This document shows, one piece after another, positions 26,093 to 33,901 of a stretch of DNA of 64,000 nucleotides (the first letter of the stretch is position 1; every line of letters begins with the position of its first letter). A program made the position numbers and the translations under genes. Where the stretch lies: NCBI GenBank assembly GCA_016296505.1, contig JAEDJD010000011.1, positions 1 through 64,000 of the forward strand, in the 5' to 3' direction. The notes under the pieces are model-generated. The model saw only the letters and a program-made list of their open reading frames with translations. It was not told the DNA's origin and ran no database searches. Source of the stretch: Oscillospiraceae bacterium (lineage in GTDB: Bacteria; Bacillota; Clostridia; Oscillospirales; Ruminococcaceae).

Positions 26093-27241
26093 CTACCAGC
26101 CGAGCCATACCCGAATCTCATTACATAGTCTTGCCGCAGCCTTTTCATGCGTCACCGCAGATGGATGACAGTCAACAGACATTCCGTCTGATTCTGACTG
26201 CATTGCAAATCGCATCGTCCGGATATTGGAATCGCAAGTCTCAGTAATATAGCGGGATACGGCAAGTTCAACCGCGTCGCAGAGCATTTGTCCCATGATG
26301 CCCAGTGTGCAAAGAATCGGCGCCGCTGGATTTTTTTCGCGAATTGTTTTCAGAAAAGAACAGTATGCTTTTGCAAAACCGTTCTGTTTTTCCGCATCGG
26401 TTCCAGTAAAGGACGCGTCGTTGGTACCAAGATTGAGCACGATAAGATCGGGCTGTATGGAAAAATCCCAACAATTTTCATCTATCCGGCAGCGTTCCTC
26501 GATGATTGCAGAGCCATGACCGATCAGCGAATAAAATGGCGGCAGTAGATGCTGTATATTGGCAATTCCATCAGCCGTATAACCGGAAATAATCCCGTAA
26601 CCGCTGTAGCTGACCATGCTGTAATCGGCGTTTAACTGCTTTGCTGTCAGATATGCAAAGGATTTCTCAGCGTTTTCATTTGCAGTTTGGAATACTTCGC
26701 CGTTCTGACCGTCCACGCCGTATCCACAGGTAATCGAATCGCCAATAAATTCGATTAGATGTGGTTTGGGAGCTTCCGGCAAAAAAATTTTCTGCTGTTC
26801 GTTCTGTCGTAGTTCCGGTGAAGCCATAACGCAGATTTCTCGAATACCAAGCGCCGAATGCTCCGCTTCTGACAGCTTGATCAGACGAACCCACGAAATC
26901 ACGTCGCCGTTGCTGTGAAGAATCACCGTGCGCTCTGGTTCCAGAAGCTGCGCATCGGCGATCAATTTATCATTGAGATAAACCGCGTAGCGTACAGCCG
27001 CGGCTGTACCTGTTTGATAGGCAGAATCTGCAGTCAAACGCAGTATACACGTTGTACCGCGGAATCCAAACGCGATGCCGCTTGCCGACAAGCTGCACCA
27101 TAGCGTGCTTGTATCCGGATGAAAAGCAGTTCTTCCAAGCTGTTTTGCACGATTTGCCGTAAAATAATACGGACGCAGTGTTGTTTCAATATCAGATGAC
27201 ATATCCGTAGCAACGCTGCCTAATATCTGCTCCTGATTCAT
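26093..27241 (-). CDS. CE2-like SGNH carbohydrate esterase
   Basis: A 382-residue esterase with the two-domain plan of carbohydrate esterase family 2 (acetylxylan/glucomannan deacetylases). An N-terminal jelly-roll (about 20-150, FHPDTSTLWCSLSASGIAFGF) precedes an SGNH hydrolase (about 175-380). Block I is IGDSITCGYG (nucleophile Ser), block III LNLGTNDASF, and the Asp/His end is VDCHPSAV. No signal peptide is visible, so this copy may act in the cytoplasm on imported acetylated oligosaccharides, unlike the secreted cellulosomal CE2 enzymes. The start is the ATG behind ATGGAGATC. Divergent from trmK, with a palindrome shared between both promoters. Confidence 0.83.
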   Translation of the reverse strand: MNQEQILGSVATDMSSDIETTLRPYYFTANRAKQLGRTAFHPDTSTLWCSLSASGIAFGFRGTTCILRLTADSAYQTGTAAAVRYAVYLNDKLIADAQLLEPERTVILHSNGDVISWVRLIKLSEAEHSALGIREICVMASPELRQNEQQKIFLPEAPKPHLIEFIGDSITCGYGVDGQNGEVFQTANENAEKSFAYLTAKQLNADYSMVSYSGYGIISGYTADGIANIQHLLPPFYSLIGHGSAIIEERCRIDENCWDFSIQPDLIVLNLGTNDASFTGTDAEKQNGFAKAYCSFLKTIREKNPAAPILCTLGIMGQMLCDAVELAVSRYITETCDSNIRTMRFAMQSESDGMSVDCHPSAVTHEKAAARLCNEIRVWLGW

Positions 27242-27293
27242 AATGATCTCCATAAATAGACGGATTGGGTTCCATATATGATTCTCAATGTTT

Positions 27294-27338
27294 ATTATAT
27301 CAAAAATGGTTGCAAAATGCAACCATTTATGCTATAAT
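27294..27338. promoter_or_regulatory. Divergent promoters sharing a 25-bp palindrome
   Basis: Plus strand: TTGCAA (27310-27315), 17 bases, TATAAT (27333-27338) for trmK. Minus strand: TTGCAT (27317-27322), 17 bases, TATAAT (27294-27299) for the esterase. The palindrome AAATGGTTGCA-AAA-TGCAACCATTT (27304-27328) covers both -35 boxes, so one dimeric protein could control both genes. Confidence 0.75.
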
Positions 27339-27370
27339 TATGGTATCGTCATGAAAAGGAGACAGATTCT

Positions 27371-28081
27371 ATGATTCCAATTTCACCCAGATTGCTATGC
27401 TGTGCTGCAATGCTCAAGGGAGATGTCATATGCGATATCGGTACAGATCACGCCTATCTTCCTGCCTACCTCATTCAAAGCGGCAAGGCAAAACAGATCA
27501 TTGCAACAGATGTCAAACAGGGACCGTTAAACAGCGCTATGGGTACCCTGAAACGATTTCAGGTTGAGCAGGATGTCAAGCTCGTGCTATCCGATGGCTT
27601 TGACAAAGTCAATCCAAAAGGACTTACGGATGTTGTGATCGCCGGAATGGGCGGCGAAACAATACGGGATATTCTTGCAGCACCGAGCGCAGCTTTCATA
27701 AAAAATAATATCAATCTCGTTTTACAGCCAATGACCAAAGCGGAAGTTCTGCGTTCTTGGCTTGCAGAAAACGGGTTTATCATTACAAGGGAAACTGCCG
27801 TCAAGGACGCTCATGTTTATACGGTGATACAAGCAGTCTATACCGGAGAGGTGCAGACCAATTCCCCAATGCAAAACTATCTCGGTAAACTGCGGCGCAC
27901 CGATCCACTGACAAAAATATATGTTGCAGGTATACAGGAACGACTGCATCATAAAGCAACCGGACTCATGGAGGCAGGCAGCGAAGCGGAAGCAAATGAA
28001 ATTCGTGTGCTTCTGCATGAAATTGATCTATGGCTGAATCCCAACGGAGGTGTCTCAAATGACAATACAGGACATTTATGA
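27371..28081 (+). CDS. trmK: tRNA (adenine(22)-N1)-methyltransferase TrmK
   Basis: A 236-residue SAM-dependent methyltransferase that makes m1A22 in bacterial tRNAs. Motifs: the N-terminal SPRLLCCAAML, SAM loop VICDIGTDHAYLPAYLI, and the catalytic-type VIAGMGGETIRDIL. A short C-terminal coiled-coil follows, as in B. subtilis TrmK. RBS AAAAGGAG. It overlaps the following nif3-like gene by 23 bp, an arrangement common in Firmicutes. Confidence 0.95.
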   Translation: MIPISPRLLCCAAMLKGDVICDIGTDHAYLPAYLIQSGKAKQIIATDVKQGPLNSAMGTLKRFQVEQDVKLVLSDGFDKVNPKGLTDVVIAGMGGETIRDILAAPSAAFIKNNINLVLQPMTKAEVLRSWLAENGFIITRETAVKDAHVYTVIQAVYTGEVQTNSPMQNYLGKLRRTDPLTKIYVAGIQERLHHKATGLMEAGSEAEANEIRVLLHEIDLWLNPNGGVSNDNTGHL

Positions 28082-28850
28082 TATTTTAAACGCATACGCA
28101 CCTTTTTCATTACAGGAATCCTATGACAAATCCGGTCTGCTGGTCGGATACCCGAAGCAGCAGGTCAAAACCGTATTGCTCACACTGGATATTACGACGT
28201 CGGTTGTAATAGAAGCTGCGAATAAAAATGCGGATCTGATACTTGCACATCATCCGGTGATCTGGGAGCCGTTAAAAAGCGTTTCACCAGGGCATCCTGT
28301 CTGGCATCTGATTCGGTATCAGATCGGTGCAATCTGCTCGCATACCTGTCTGGATATCGCGGAAGGCGGATTGAACGATTACTTTGGCAATCTTCTGAAC
28401 CGCAATATCCCAATGCTTCCGGAACGTCTGCCGCTTGCGACGCTTTCCCCCGGACGAGTCCTCGGCAGAGCGGCAAATCTTGTACAACCAACAGACGCTT
28501 ATTCTCTTGCTCAAATGCTCCGAAGCACCCTTAATTGCAGTAATTTACGATATTATCAGGGAAAAAATGCCGGCTTGATACGCCGTATCGCATGGTGTAC
28601 CGGAAGCGGCGGCGATCTGATACGGGAAGCAATCCACGCAGGTGCAGACGCGCTCATCACCGGCGATTGCAAGCACAGCGTCTGGGCGGAAACGCATAAT
28701 CTTGATTTTACACTCTTTGATTGCGGTCATTTTGAAACAGAAATTCCGGTTGTCGGTTTATTCCGGAAAATTTTACAGGAAGCAGCGCCAGAACTGATTC
28801 TACTGGATTCCGAAAAAGGTACTGTGCCCATCTTCCAGACGCTTCTATAA
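28059..28850 (+). CDS. Nif3-like dinuclear metal-centre protein
   Basis: A 263-residue member of the Nif3/YqfO (GTP cyclohydrolase I type 2-like) family. The start is the ATG after GGAGGTGTCTCAA inside trmK. Metal ligands are seen in LAHHPVIW, the ICSHTCLDIAEGGLNDYF region, and the C-terminal CGHFETE. This is a short form without the PII-like insert. The biochemical role of the family is unsettled; conserved coupling to trmK suggests a link to tRNA or nucleotide metabolism (inference). Confidence 0.9.
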   Translation: MTIQDIYDILNAYAPFSLQESYDKSGLLVGYPKQQVKTVLLTLDITTSVVIEAANKNADLILAHHPVIWEPLKSVSPGHPVWHLIRYQIGAICSHTCLDIAEGGLNDYFGNLLNRNIPMLPERLPLATLSPGRVLGRAANLVQPTDAYSLAQMLRSTLNCSNLRYYQGKNAGLIRRIAWCTGSGGDLIREAIHAGADALITGDCKHSVWAETHNLDFTLFDCGHFETEIPVVGLFRKILQEAAPELILLDSEKGTVPIFQTLL

Positions 28851-28861
28851 TACTTATAAAG

Positions 28862-28893
28862 GAACAGCCGGAGCTTTCACGCACCGGCTGTTC
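28862..28893. terminator. Bidirectional terminator
   Basis: GAACAGCCGG / CCGGCTGTTC, ten perfect pairs between convergent genes. Confidence 0.8.
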
Positions 28894-28895
28894 TC

Positions 28896-29723
28896 TTATC
28901 CTATAATATAGTTTTTGATATCATATACCTGCATAATTGTATCAAAATCAAATAAAATACGAACGCCTGCCAGACGAGAACCGTGATAATAACGATAAAT
29001 TGTCGTATAAACGGTCTGCGAACCGCTGTTATCCTCTAAAAGCCAAAGTTCGCAGGTGTAGTCTTTCCCGTCGACATTTACGAGTGTGGACTGCTCACAG
29101 GCAAACCGCATCCGGTTATGATTTTCTGTGCCGAAAAAGTATTCGTTCAGCTTCGGGATATAGGCTTCCGGATCATCCTTCCATTCTCTGCCGGACTTCT
29201 TCTGATAACCCGTTGCACTTTTGCGATAGGTAAACGATTTCATAAACAAACCTTTTTCAGCGCCGGTACGGACATCCAGAATATCTTCATTCACATTATG
29301 CGTATAATCATATTCTGATACGATATCCTGCAGGTTTTGTGCTTCATCAAACATATACATTGCCGTATTCAGGCGAATCTGCTGATTCCCGATCTCCGCA
29401 GACAGCGCTCGCGCACGTGAACCCGGTTCGTTGGTTAACATATCTTCAAACGAAGCTTCTCCATTTCGATAATCAAATCTCAGATTCTGTAATACAGCTT
29501 GATAATAGTTATTCCTTTGTGCTACATGACTGATGAAGAACAACAAAATCGTAATAATACTCAGAACAGCCAAGACAATCAGTTTCGCGTTTGGATTTCG
29601 TTCAAGTTGCTTTGCTTCCTTTGAACCGCAGTAAGGAACAAAACCTTCTTCCGGCTTCTCATCCGCCGGCGGTTTCGGAAGCTCTGGAAGCACAACTTTC
29701 TTATCTTCGTCCATGATACTCAT
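28896..29723 (-). CDS. Membrane-anchored protein of unknown function, coupled to oadG
   Basis: A 275-residue protein I do not recognise. Residues 1-45 are Pro/Glu/Lys-rich and probably cytoplasmic (VVLPELPKPPADEKPEEG). One membrane helix follows (about 47-68), then a soluble outside domain of about 200 residues with mixed alpha/beta content and a Tyr-rich C-terminus (YTTIYRYYHGSRLAGVRILFDFDTIMQVYD). Its ATG overlaps the oadG stop (ATGA), so it is the third gene of the oadB-oadG operon and probably made in step with the pump subunits. It might stand in for a missing pump partner or be a regulator; both are guesses. Confidence 0.8.
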   Translation of the reverse strand: MSIMDEDKKVVLPELPKPPADEKPEEGFVPYCGSKEAKQLERNPNAKLIVLAVLSIITILLFFISHVAQRNNYYQAVLQNLRFDYRNGEASFEDMLTNEPGSRARALSAEIGNQQIRLNTAMYMFDEAQNLQDIVSEYDYTHNVNEDILDVRTGAEKGLFMKSFTYRKSATGYQKKSGREWKDDPEAYIPKLNEYFFGTENHNRMRFACEQSTLVNVDGKDYTCELWLLEDNSGSQTVYTTIYRYYHGSRLAGVRILFDFDTIMQVYDIKNYIIG

Positions 29724-29887
29724 TTGTTCTCCTGATCGGACGAATTCTTTTCCGATGTCAATTTGTTCAGCAGCAGGGTCAACAGCATGATAATACCGAT
29801 AACAATAAAGATTCCCAGCATACCAATTCCCATATAACGTAAATTCTCAAGAAAATGCATTGGTTCAAATGAAGCCATCAGATTCAT
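29720..29887 (-). CDS. oadG: OadG-like sodium pump decarboxylase gamma subunit
   Basis: A 55-residue membrane protein translated from the ATG at 29885-29887, behind AAAGGAGTGCC. It has one hydrophobic helix (about residues 19-40: GIGMLGIFIVIGIIMLLTLL) and a charged C-terminal tail (NKLTSEKNSSDQENK), the plan of OadG gamma subunits that assemble Na+-translocating decarboxylases. It sits 22 bp downstream of oadB. The zinc-binding His/Asp-rich tail of some OadG proteins is absent. Confidence 0.75.
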   Translation of the reverse strand: MNLMASFEPMHFLENLRYMGIGMLGIFIVIGIIMLLTLLLNKLTSEKNSSDQENK

Positions 29888-29908
29888 GATTCAGGCACTC
29901 CTTTCCGT

Positions 29909-31018
29909 TTAGTGCAGGAAGAAATTGAGGATCATACCGCCGGCAATGACGGATGCAATCTGTCCGGAAACATTCACACCGGTCGCCTGCATCAGCAGGA
30001 AGTTTGTCGGATCCTCTTTCAGTGCGAGCTTATGCACAACTCTGCCGGACATCGGGAATGCAGAAATACCGGCAGCGCCAATCATCGGATTGATTTTTTT
30101 CTTCAGGAACAGATTGAGAATCTTTGCAAAGATCACGCCGCCCGCAGTATCAAAGATAAACGCAACAAGACCAAGCATCAAAATCAGAATCGTATCCCAG
30201 CGCAGGAAGTTTTCAGCCTGCATCTGCGACGCAATCGTGATGCCGAGGAAAATAGTCACCAGATTTGCAAGAACCTTCTGTGCGGTTTCTGAAAGGCTAT
30301 CCAATACGCCGCATTCGCGAATCAGATTGCCGAACATCAGGAAGCCAACCAGTGCTACCGATGCAGGCGCAATCAGACCGGCAATAATTGTAATGCAGAT
30401 CGGGAACAGAATACGTGTTGTCTTGGAGACCGGCTTCTGTGTATACTCCATGCGAATCTTGCGTTCTTTTTTCGATGTCAGAAGCTTGATGATCGGAGGC
30501 TGAATGATCGGAACAAGCGCCATGTACGAATACGCCGCAACCATAATCGCGCCGATATAATTGGAATTGAGCTTCTGACCGACAACGATGGAAGTCGGGC
30601 CATCCGCCGCGCCGATGATCGCAATGGAAGCCGCGTCGTTCAGATCAAAGAACATAGAAGCCATACAAAGCGTAAAGAAAATACCGAACTGTGCAGCAGC
30701 GCCGAACAGCATCAGAATCGGATTCGAGAGCAGCGGTCCGAAGTCGATCATTGCGCCAATACCGATAAACAAGATCAATGGGAACAATTCGTTTGCAATA
30801 CCGGCTTCATATAAAATGCTCAGCGGACCCTCCGAGGTGCCATGCGTAATTGCTCCGGAAAGCGGCAGGTTCACAAGGATTGCGCCGAATCCCATTGGCA
30901 GCAGGAGCGTCGGTTCCATGTCCTTTTTTACGGCAAGGTAAATCAGGATGCCGCCAATCAGCCACATCACAATCATTTTGACATCCAGATTGAGTAGATT
31001 TTGATACAAGACCTCCAT
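29909..31018 (-). CDS. oadB: Sodium-translocating decarboxylase beta subunit OadB
   Basis: A 369-residue integral membrane protein, the Na+-conducting and carboxybiotin-decarboxylating subunit of oxaloacetate, methylmalonyl-CoA or glutaconyl-CoA decarboxylases. Family marks are LLLPMGFGAILVNLPLSGA, the re-entrant region IIGAADGPTSIVVGQKLN with the Na+-binding Asp, GLIAPASVALVGFLMFGNLIRE, and DPTNFLLMQATGVNVSGQIASVIAGG at the C-terminus. Length is usual. No alpha (carboxyltransferase) or biotin-carrier gene is nearby, so the natural substrate cannot be told. A riboswitch-like leader precedes it. Confidence 0.95.
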   Translation of the reverse strand: MEVLYQNLLNLDVKMIVMWLIGGILIYLAVKKDMEPTLLLPMGFGAILVNLPLSGAITHGTSEGPLSILYEAGIANELFPLILFIGIGAMIDFGPLLSNPILMLFGAAAQFGIFFTLCMASMFFDLNDAASIAIIGAADGPTSIVVGQKLNSNYIGAIMVAAYSYMALVPIIQPPIIKLLTSKKERKIRMEYTQKPVSKTTRILFPICITIIAGLIAPASVALVGFLMFGNLIRECGVLDSLSETAQKVLANLVTIFLGITIASQMQAENFLRWDTILILMLGLVAFIFDTAGGVIFAKILNLFLKKKINPMIGAAGISAFPMSGRVVHKLALKEDPTNFLLMQATGVNVSGQIASVIAGGMILNFFLH

Positions 31019-31046
31019 AATACTTTTCCTTTCATGTCATAAAAAT

Positions 31047-31108
31047 AAAAAAACAGACCTTTATCGCAAAGCAGTTCGTAAACAAGAACTGTTCAGCAAC
31101 AAAAGTCT
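31047..31108 (-). terminator. Riboswitch-controlled terminator ahead of oadB
   Basis: Thirteen-pair stem (31096-31108 with 31055-31067, three G-U pairs) enclosing a second hairpin (GAACAG..CTG region 31070-31094), followed on the minus strand by a T-rich tract (31041-31053). Its first strand contains the 3' P1 strand of the aptamer, so aptamer folding and terminator folding exclude each other. Confidence 0.8.
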
Positions 31109-31201
31109 TGCCATTTGATTTTCGTGCGGGCACAGATACCATGCCGGGTATGACGTCACGAACAACAAATCTCTTTGGAAATTTGCCGGCTACTCCCTTT
31201 T
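31101..31201 (-). promoter_or_regulatory. yybP-ykoY-like (Mn2+-type) riboswitch upstream of oadB
   Basis: Read on the minus strand, the leader starts AAAAGGGAGTAGC and ends GGCAAGACTTTT, closing a P1 helix with the conserved yybP-ykoY ends (GGGAGUAG...GGC-AGAC). Inside lies GACGTCATACCCGG, like the conserved GUCA..ACCCGG block of that family. yybP-ykoY RNAs bind Mn2+ and usually turn on exporters. The overlapping terminator predicts an ON switch: ligand holds P1 and frees the mRNA. The target here, a Na+ pump beta subunit, is unexpected; a variant with another ligand is possible. Confidence 0.75.
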
Positions 31202-31210
31202 ATCTCTCAT

Positions 31211-31239
31211 AGTCTATCATATTTTCTGGAAAAAGTCAA
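31211..31239 (-). promoter_or_regulatory. oadB operon promoter
   Basis: Minus strand TTGACT (31234-31239), 17 bases, TAGACT (31211-31216), placing the transcript start within a few bases of the aptamer. Confidence 0.7.
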
Positions 31240-31287
31240 GCGATTTTCTGGAATTGTGATTTCAGCCAATTGTATACGGACATTTTC

Positions 31288-31317
31288 TTGACATGACAGT
31301 ACAAAATATGGTATACT
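31288..31317 (+). promoter_or_regulatory. recG promoter
   Basis: TTGACA (31288-31293), 18 bases, TATACT (31312-31317). Confidence 0.75.
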
Positions 31318-31371
31318 GAAACAAAAGAACATCTATTCTGTTTTCAATCCTGTTATTGAGGTCACATCCAT

Positions 31372-33420
31372 ATGAATGAACTTTATCAGCCCATTGAAAA
31401 TCTTGCAGGTGTCGGTGAAAAACGCGCTGAAAAATATCATAAGCTCGGCATCCATACGCCTTACGATCTGCTGTTTCATTTTCCGCGAACCTATATTGAT
31501 TACGCAAATCCTGTCATGATCGCAGATGTAGAAAACGGTATCCCATGCGCCATCCGCTGTACCGTACTGCAAAAATTAGCGGTCGCTTTTGTCCGCAAAG
31601 GATTTTCAATTTATCGCGTTCTTGTCACGGACGGTATATCCGATATGCTGCTCGTGTTTTTCAATACGCCGTATACCTATCAGGCTATGAAAGCCGGCGA
31701 ACAGTACTACGCTTACGGCAAACTCACGGGCGGATTCCTACGCCGCGAAATGCAGTCGCCGCAGGTTCAAAAAGTTGAAAATGCAATGCTTTTGCAGCCC
31801 GTTTATCCGCAGACAATCGGTTTGACAAGTCAAATGATGCGCACCAATATTCAGCGTACTTTGACGCTCCTCAAACAGCAGCCAATCGAAACGCTCCCCC
31901 CTGCTCTGATGCAGGATTATCAGCTGATGCCGCTGACAAACGCATTGCACATCGTACATCGTCCCAATACCCACGCAGAACTGGACGCTGCACGGCATCG
32001 ACTCGCCTTTGAGGAATTATTGCAATTTCAGCTCGGCACATTGATGATTCGGCATAAAAGCGGCAGTCAGGCTGCAATTTCTATGTCTGCTTCCACTTCT
32101 ATACAGGATTTTTATGATCATCTCCCTTTTTCGCTGACCCGTTCACAGAATCATGCAATTCAAATCATCTGCAAAGACCTCTGCGGCGCCAAGCCGATGA
32201 ACCGTCTGCTGCAGGGCGATGTTGGCAGTGGTAAAACCGCCGTCGCCGCCGCCGCTGCTGCATTTACTGCAAAAAATGGGATGCAGACCGTCCTGATGGC
32301 ACCAACCGAAATCCTTGCACAGCAGCATATGAGCACGATGACCGGTTTTCTTGCTCCGCTTGGCATTCAGACCATTTTATTGACCGGATCCATGAAAGCA
32401 AAGGATAAACGTGCAATCAAAAAGCAGATTGCGGAAGATACGGCAGCGGTTATCATCGGAACGCACGCTGTCATCCAAAAAGATATCGAATTCTCAGCAC
32501 TCGGATTGGTGATTACCGATGAACAGCATCGATTTGGTGTTGCACAGCGAGCAGCTCTTGCAGAAAAGGGCGGCTGTCCTCATAAACTAGTCATGTCGGC
32601 AACGCCAATTCCGCGAACGCTTGCACTCATTGTTTACGGCGATCTCGATATTACAATACTCGATGAAATGCCGAAAGGCAGACTGCCGATTCAGACCTTT
32701 GCCGTCACGGGCGGTTACCGCGAAAGAGCATATGGCTTTATACGATCGCATCTTGACGCAGGCGAGCAGGCATATCTGGTCTGCGCAATGATTGAGGAAT
32801 CCGATTCTCTGGAAAATGTTCAGGCAGCCGAAACCTATGCTGAAACTTTAAAACAGGGTGCGTTTCGGGATTACCGCATCGGACTATTACACGGAAAAAT
32901 GAAACCCGCAGAAAAAGAAGCTGTCATGGCGGCAATGAAAGCGCATGAAATTGATCTGCTCGTCTGTACAACAGTCGTCGAGGTTGGAGTTGATGTTCCG
33001 AATGCAACCTTGATTCTGATTGAAAACGCGGATCGTTTCGGACTGGCACAGCTCCATCAGCTCCGCGGCAGAGTTGGCAGAGGTACGGTTCAGAGCTTCT
33101 GTATCCTTGTAACAGACAGCAAAAATGAAGACGCGCGTAATCGTTTGAAAATTATGAGCCATACAAATAACGGATTCGCCATTGCCGAAGAAGATCTCAG
33201 ACTACGTGGTCCGGGCGATTTCTTCGGTCATGCACAGCATGGAATGCCGCCGCTGATGCAAGCAGCATTTTGCAGCAATATGCCGCTTGTCTCGGAAACG
33301 CAAATGGCTGCAAAACAATTACTGAATATAGATCCTGAATTAATGCTTCCGGAGCACCGCGCACTACGCACTGCAGTTTTGCAGCTGTTTGCCAAAAACG
33401 GTGAAAACGGTTTGAATTAA
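31372..33420 (+). CDS. recG: ATP-dependent DNA helicase RecG
   Basis: A 682-residue superfamily 2 helicase that remodels stalled forks and branch-migrates Holliday junctions. The N-terminal wedge domain (1-230) carries the OB fold (MIADVENGIPCAIRCTV). The helicase has Walker A LLQGDVGSGKTAVA, the DEQH box (VITDEQHRFGV), motif III SATPIPRTLAL, and the RecG-specific motif LLHGKMKPAEKEAVM, QLRGRVGRG. Length matches the family (about 680). Followed by a three-tRNA cluster on the same strand with its own promoter. Confidence 0.97.
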   Translation: MNELYQPIENLAGVGEKRAEKYHKLGIHTPYDLLFHFPRTYIDYANPVMIADVENGIPCAIRCTVLQKLAVAFVRKGFSIYRVLVTDGISDMLLVFFNTPYTYQAMKAGEQYYAYGKLTGGFLRREMQSPQVQKVENAMLLQPVYPQTIGLTSQMMRTNIQRTLTLLKQQPIETLPPALMQDYQLMPLTNALHIVHRPNTHAELDAARHRLAFEELLQFQLGTLMIRHKSGSQAAISMSASTSIQDFYDHLPFSLTRSQNHAIQIICKDLCGAKPMNRLLQGDVGSGKTAVAAAAAAFTAKNGMQTVLMAPTEILAQQHMSTMTGFLAPLGIQTILLTGSMKAKDKRAIKKQIAEDTAAVIIGTHAVIQKDIEFSALGLVITDEQHRFGVAQRAALAEKGGCPHKLVMSATPIPRTLALIVYGDLDITILDEMPKGRLPIQTFAVTGGYRERAYGFIRSHLDAGEQAYLVCAMIEESDSLENVQAAETYAETLKQGAFRDYRIGLLHGKMKPAEKEAVMAAMKAHEIDLLVCTTVVEVGVDVPNATLILIENADRFGLAQLHQLRGRVGRGTVQSFCILVTDSKNEDARNRLKIMSHTNNGFAIAEEDLRLRGPGDFFGHAQHGMPPLMQAAFCSNMPLVSETQMAAKQLLNIDPELMLPEHRALRTAVLQLFAKNGENGLN

Positions 33421-33530
33421 CATCTTGCGACTCCCCTATCGCCATATTTGATTCTATATCACTAAAATCTGATTGCTGTATGCGTATTTTTGTTTATTCA
33501 TCCAAAACTTGACAAATTTCAATTTTTCTC

Positions 33531-33559
33531 TTGACATTTTTGCGTATTTGAGGTATAAT
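33531..33559 (+). promoter_or_regulatory. tRNA operon promoter
   Basis: TTGACA (33531-33536), 17 bases, TATAAT (33554-33559), a full consensus promoter as expected for stable RNA. Confidence 0.88.
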
Positions 33560-33606
33560 AACAAAGTCGTCTGACGGAGGCGAAACACTTCCGAAGATGA
33601 CGAGAT

Positions 33607-33680
33607 GGCCTGGTAGTTCAGTTGGTTAGAACGCCGCCCTGTCACGGCGGAGGTCGTGGGTTCGAGTCCCATCCAGGTCG
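33607..33680 (+). tRNA. tRNA-Asp (GTC)
   Basis: 74-nt cloverleaf: acceptor GGCCTGG / CCAGGTC (one G-U), anticodon arm CCGCCCTGTCACGGCGG with anticodon GTC, T arm GTGGGTTCGAGTCCCAT. Discriminator G; CCA is not encoded. Confidence 0.97.
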
Positions 33681-33683
33681 TAT

Positions 33684-33756
33684 GCCTCTTTAGCTCAGTT
33701 GGTAGAGCAGGGGACTGAAAATCCCCGTGTCGTTGGTTCGATTCCGACAGGAGGCA
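33684..33756 (+). tRNA. tRNA-Phe (GAA)
   Basis: 73-nt cloverleaf: acceptor GCCTCTT / AGGAGGC, anticodon stem-loop GGGGACTGAAAATCCCC with anticodon GAA, T arm GTTGGTTCGATTCCGAC. Discriminator A; CCA is not encoded. Confidence 0.97.
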
Positions 33757-33763
33757 TTCAAAT

Positions 33764-33836
33764 GCGGATTTAGCTCATCTGGTAGAGCGCCACCTTGCCA
33801 AGGTGGAGGTAGCGGGTTCGAGCCCCGTAATCCGCT
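33764..33836 (+). tRNA. tRNA-Gly (GCC)
   Basis: 73-nt cloverleaf: acceptor GCGGATT / AATCCGC, anticodon stem-loop CCACCTTGCCAAGGTGG with anticodon GCC, T arm GCGGGTTCGAGCCCCGT. Discriminator T; CCA is not encoded. Confidence 0.97.
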
Positions 33837-33870
33837 TATCGCGGTTTGGAAATATCCTTATCGTGAAAAA

Positions 33871-33900
33871 AATCCGGAACTTTGAGTTCCGGATTTTTTG
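33871..33900. terminator. Terminator of the tRNA operon
   Basis: AATCCGGAACT / AGTTCCGGATT with a 3-base loop and T6 tail; it also serves the convergent methyltransferase gene. Confidence 0.9.
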
Positions 33901-33901
33901 T

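Noticed and set aside
31019..31371. A T-box or SAM-type leader ahead of oadB
   Set aside because: No T-box sequence (TGGNACCGCG) or S-box core is present; the conserved ends fit yybP-ykoY instead.
33454..33672. Minus-strand open frame starting M-G-L-E-P-T-T-S-A-V
   Set aside because: It is antisense to tRNA-Asp, a common annotation artefact, with no gene-like properties.
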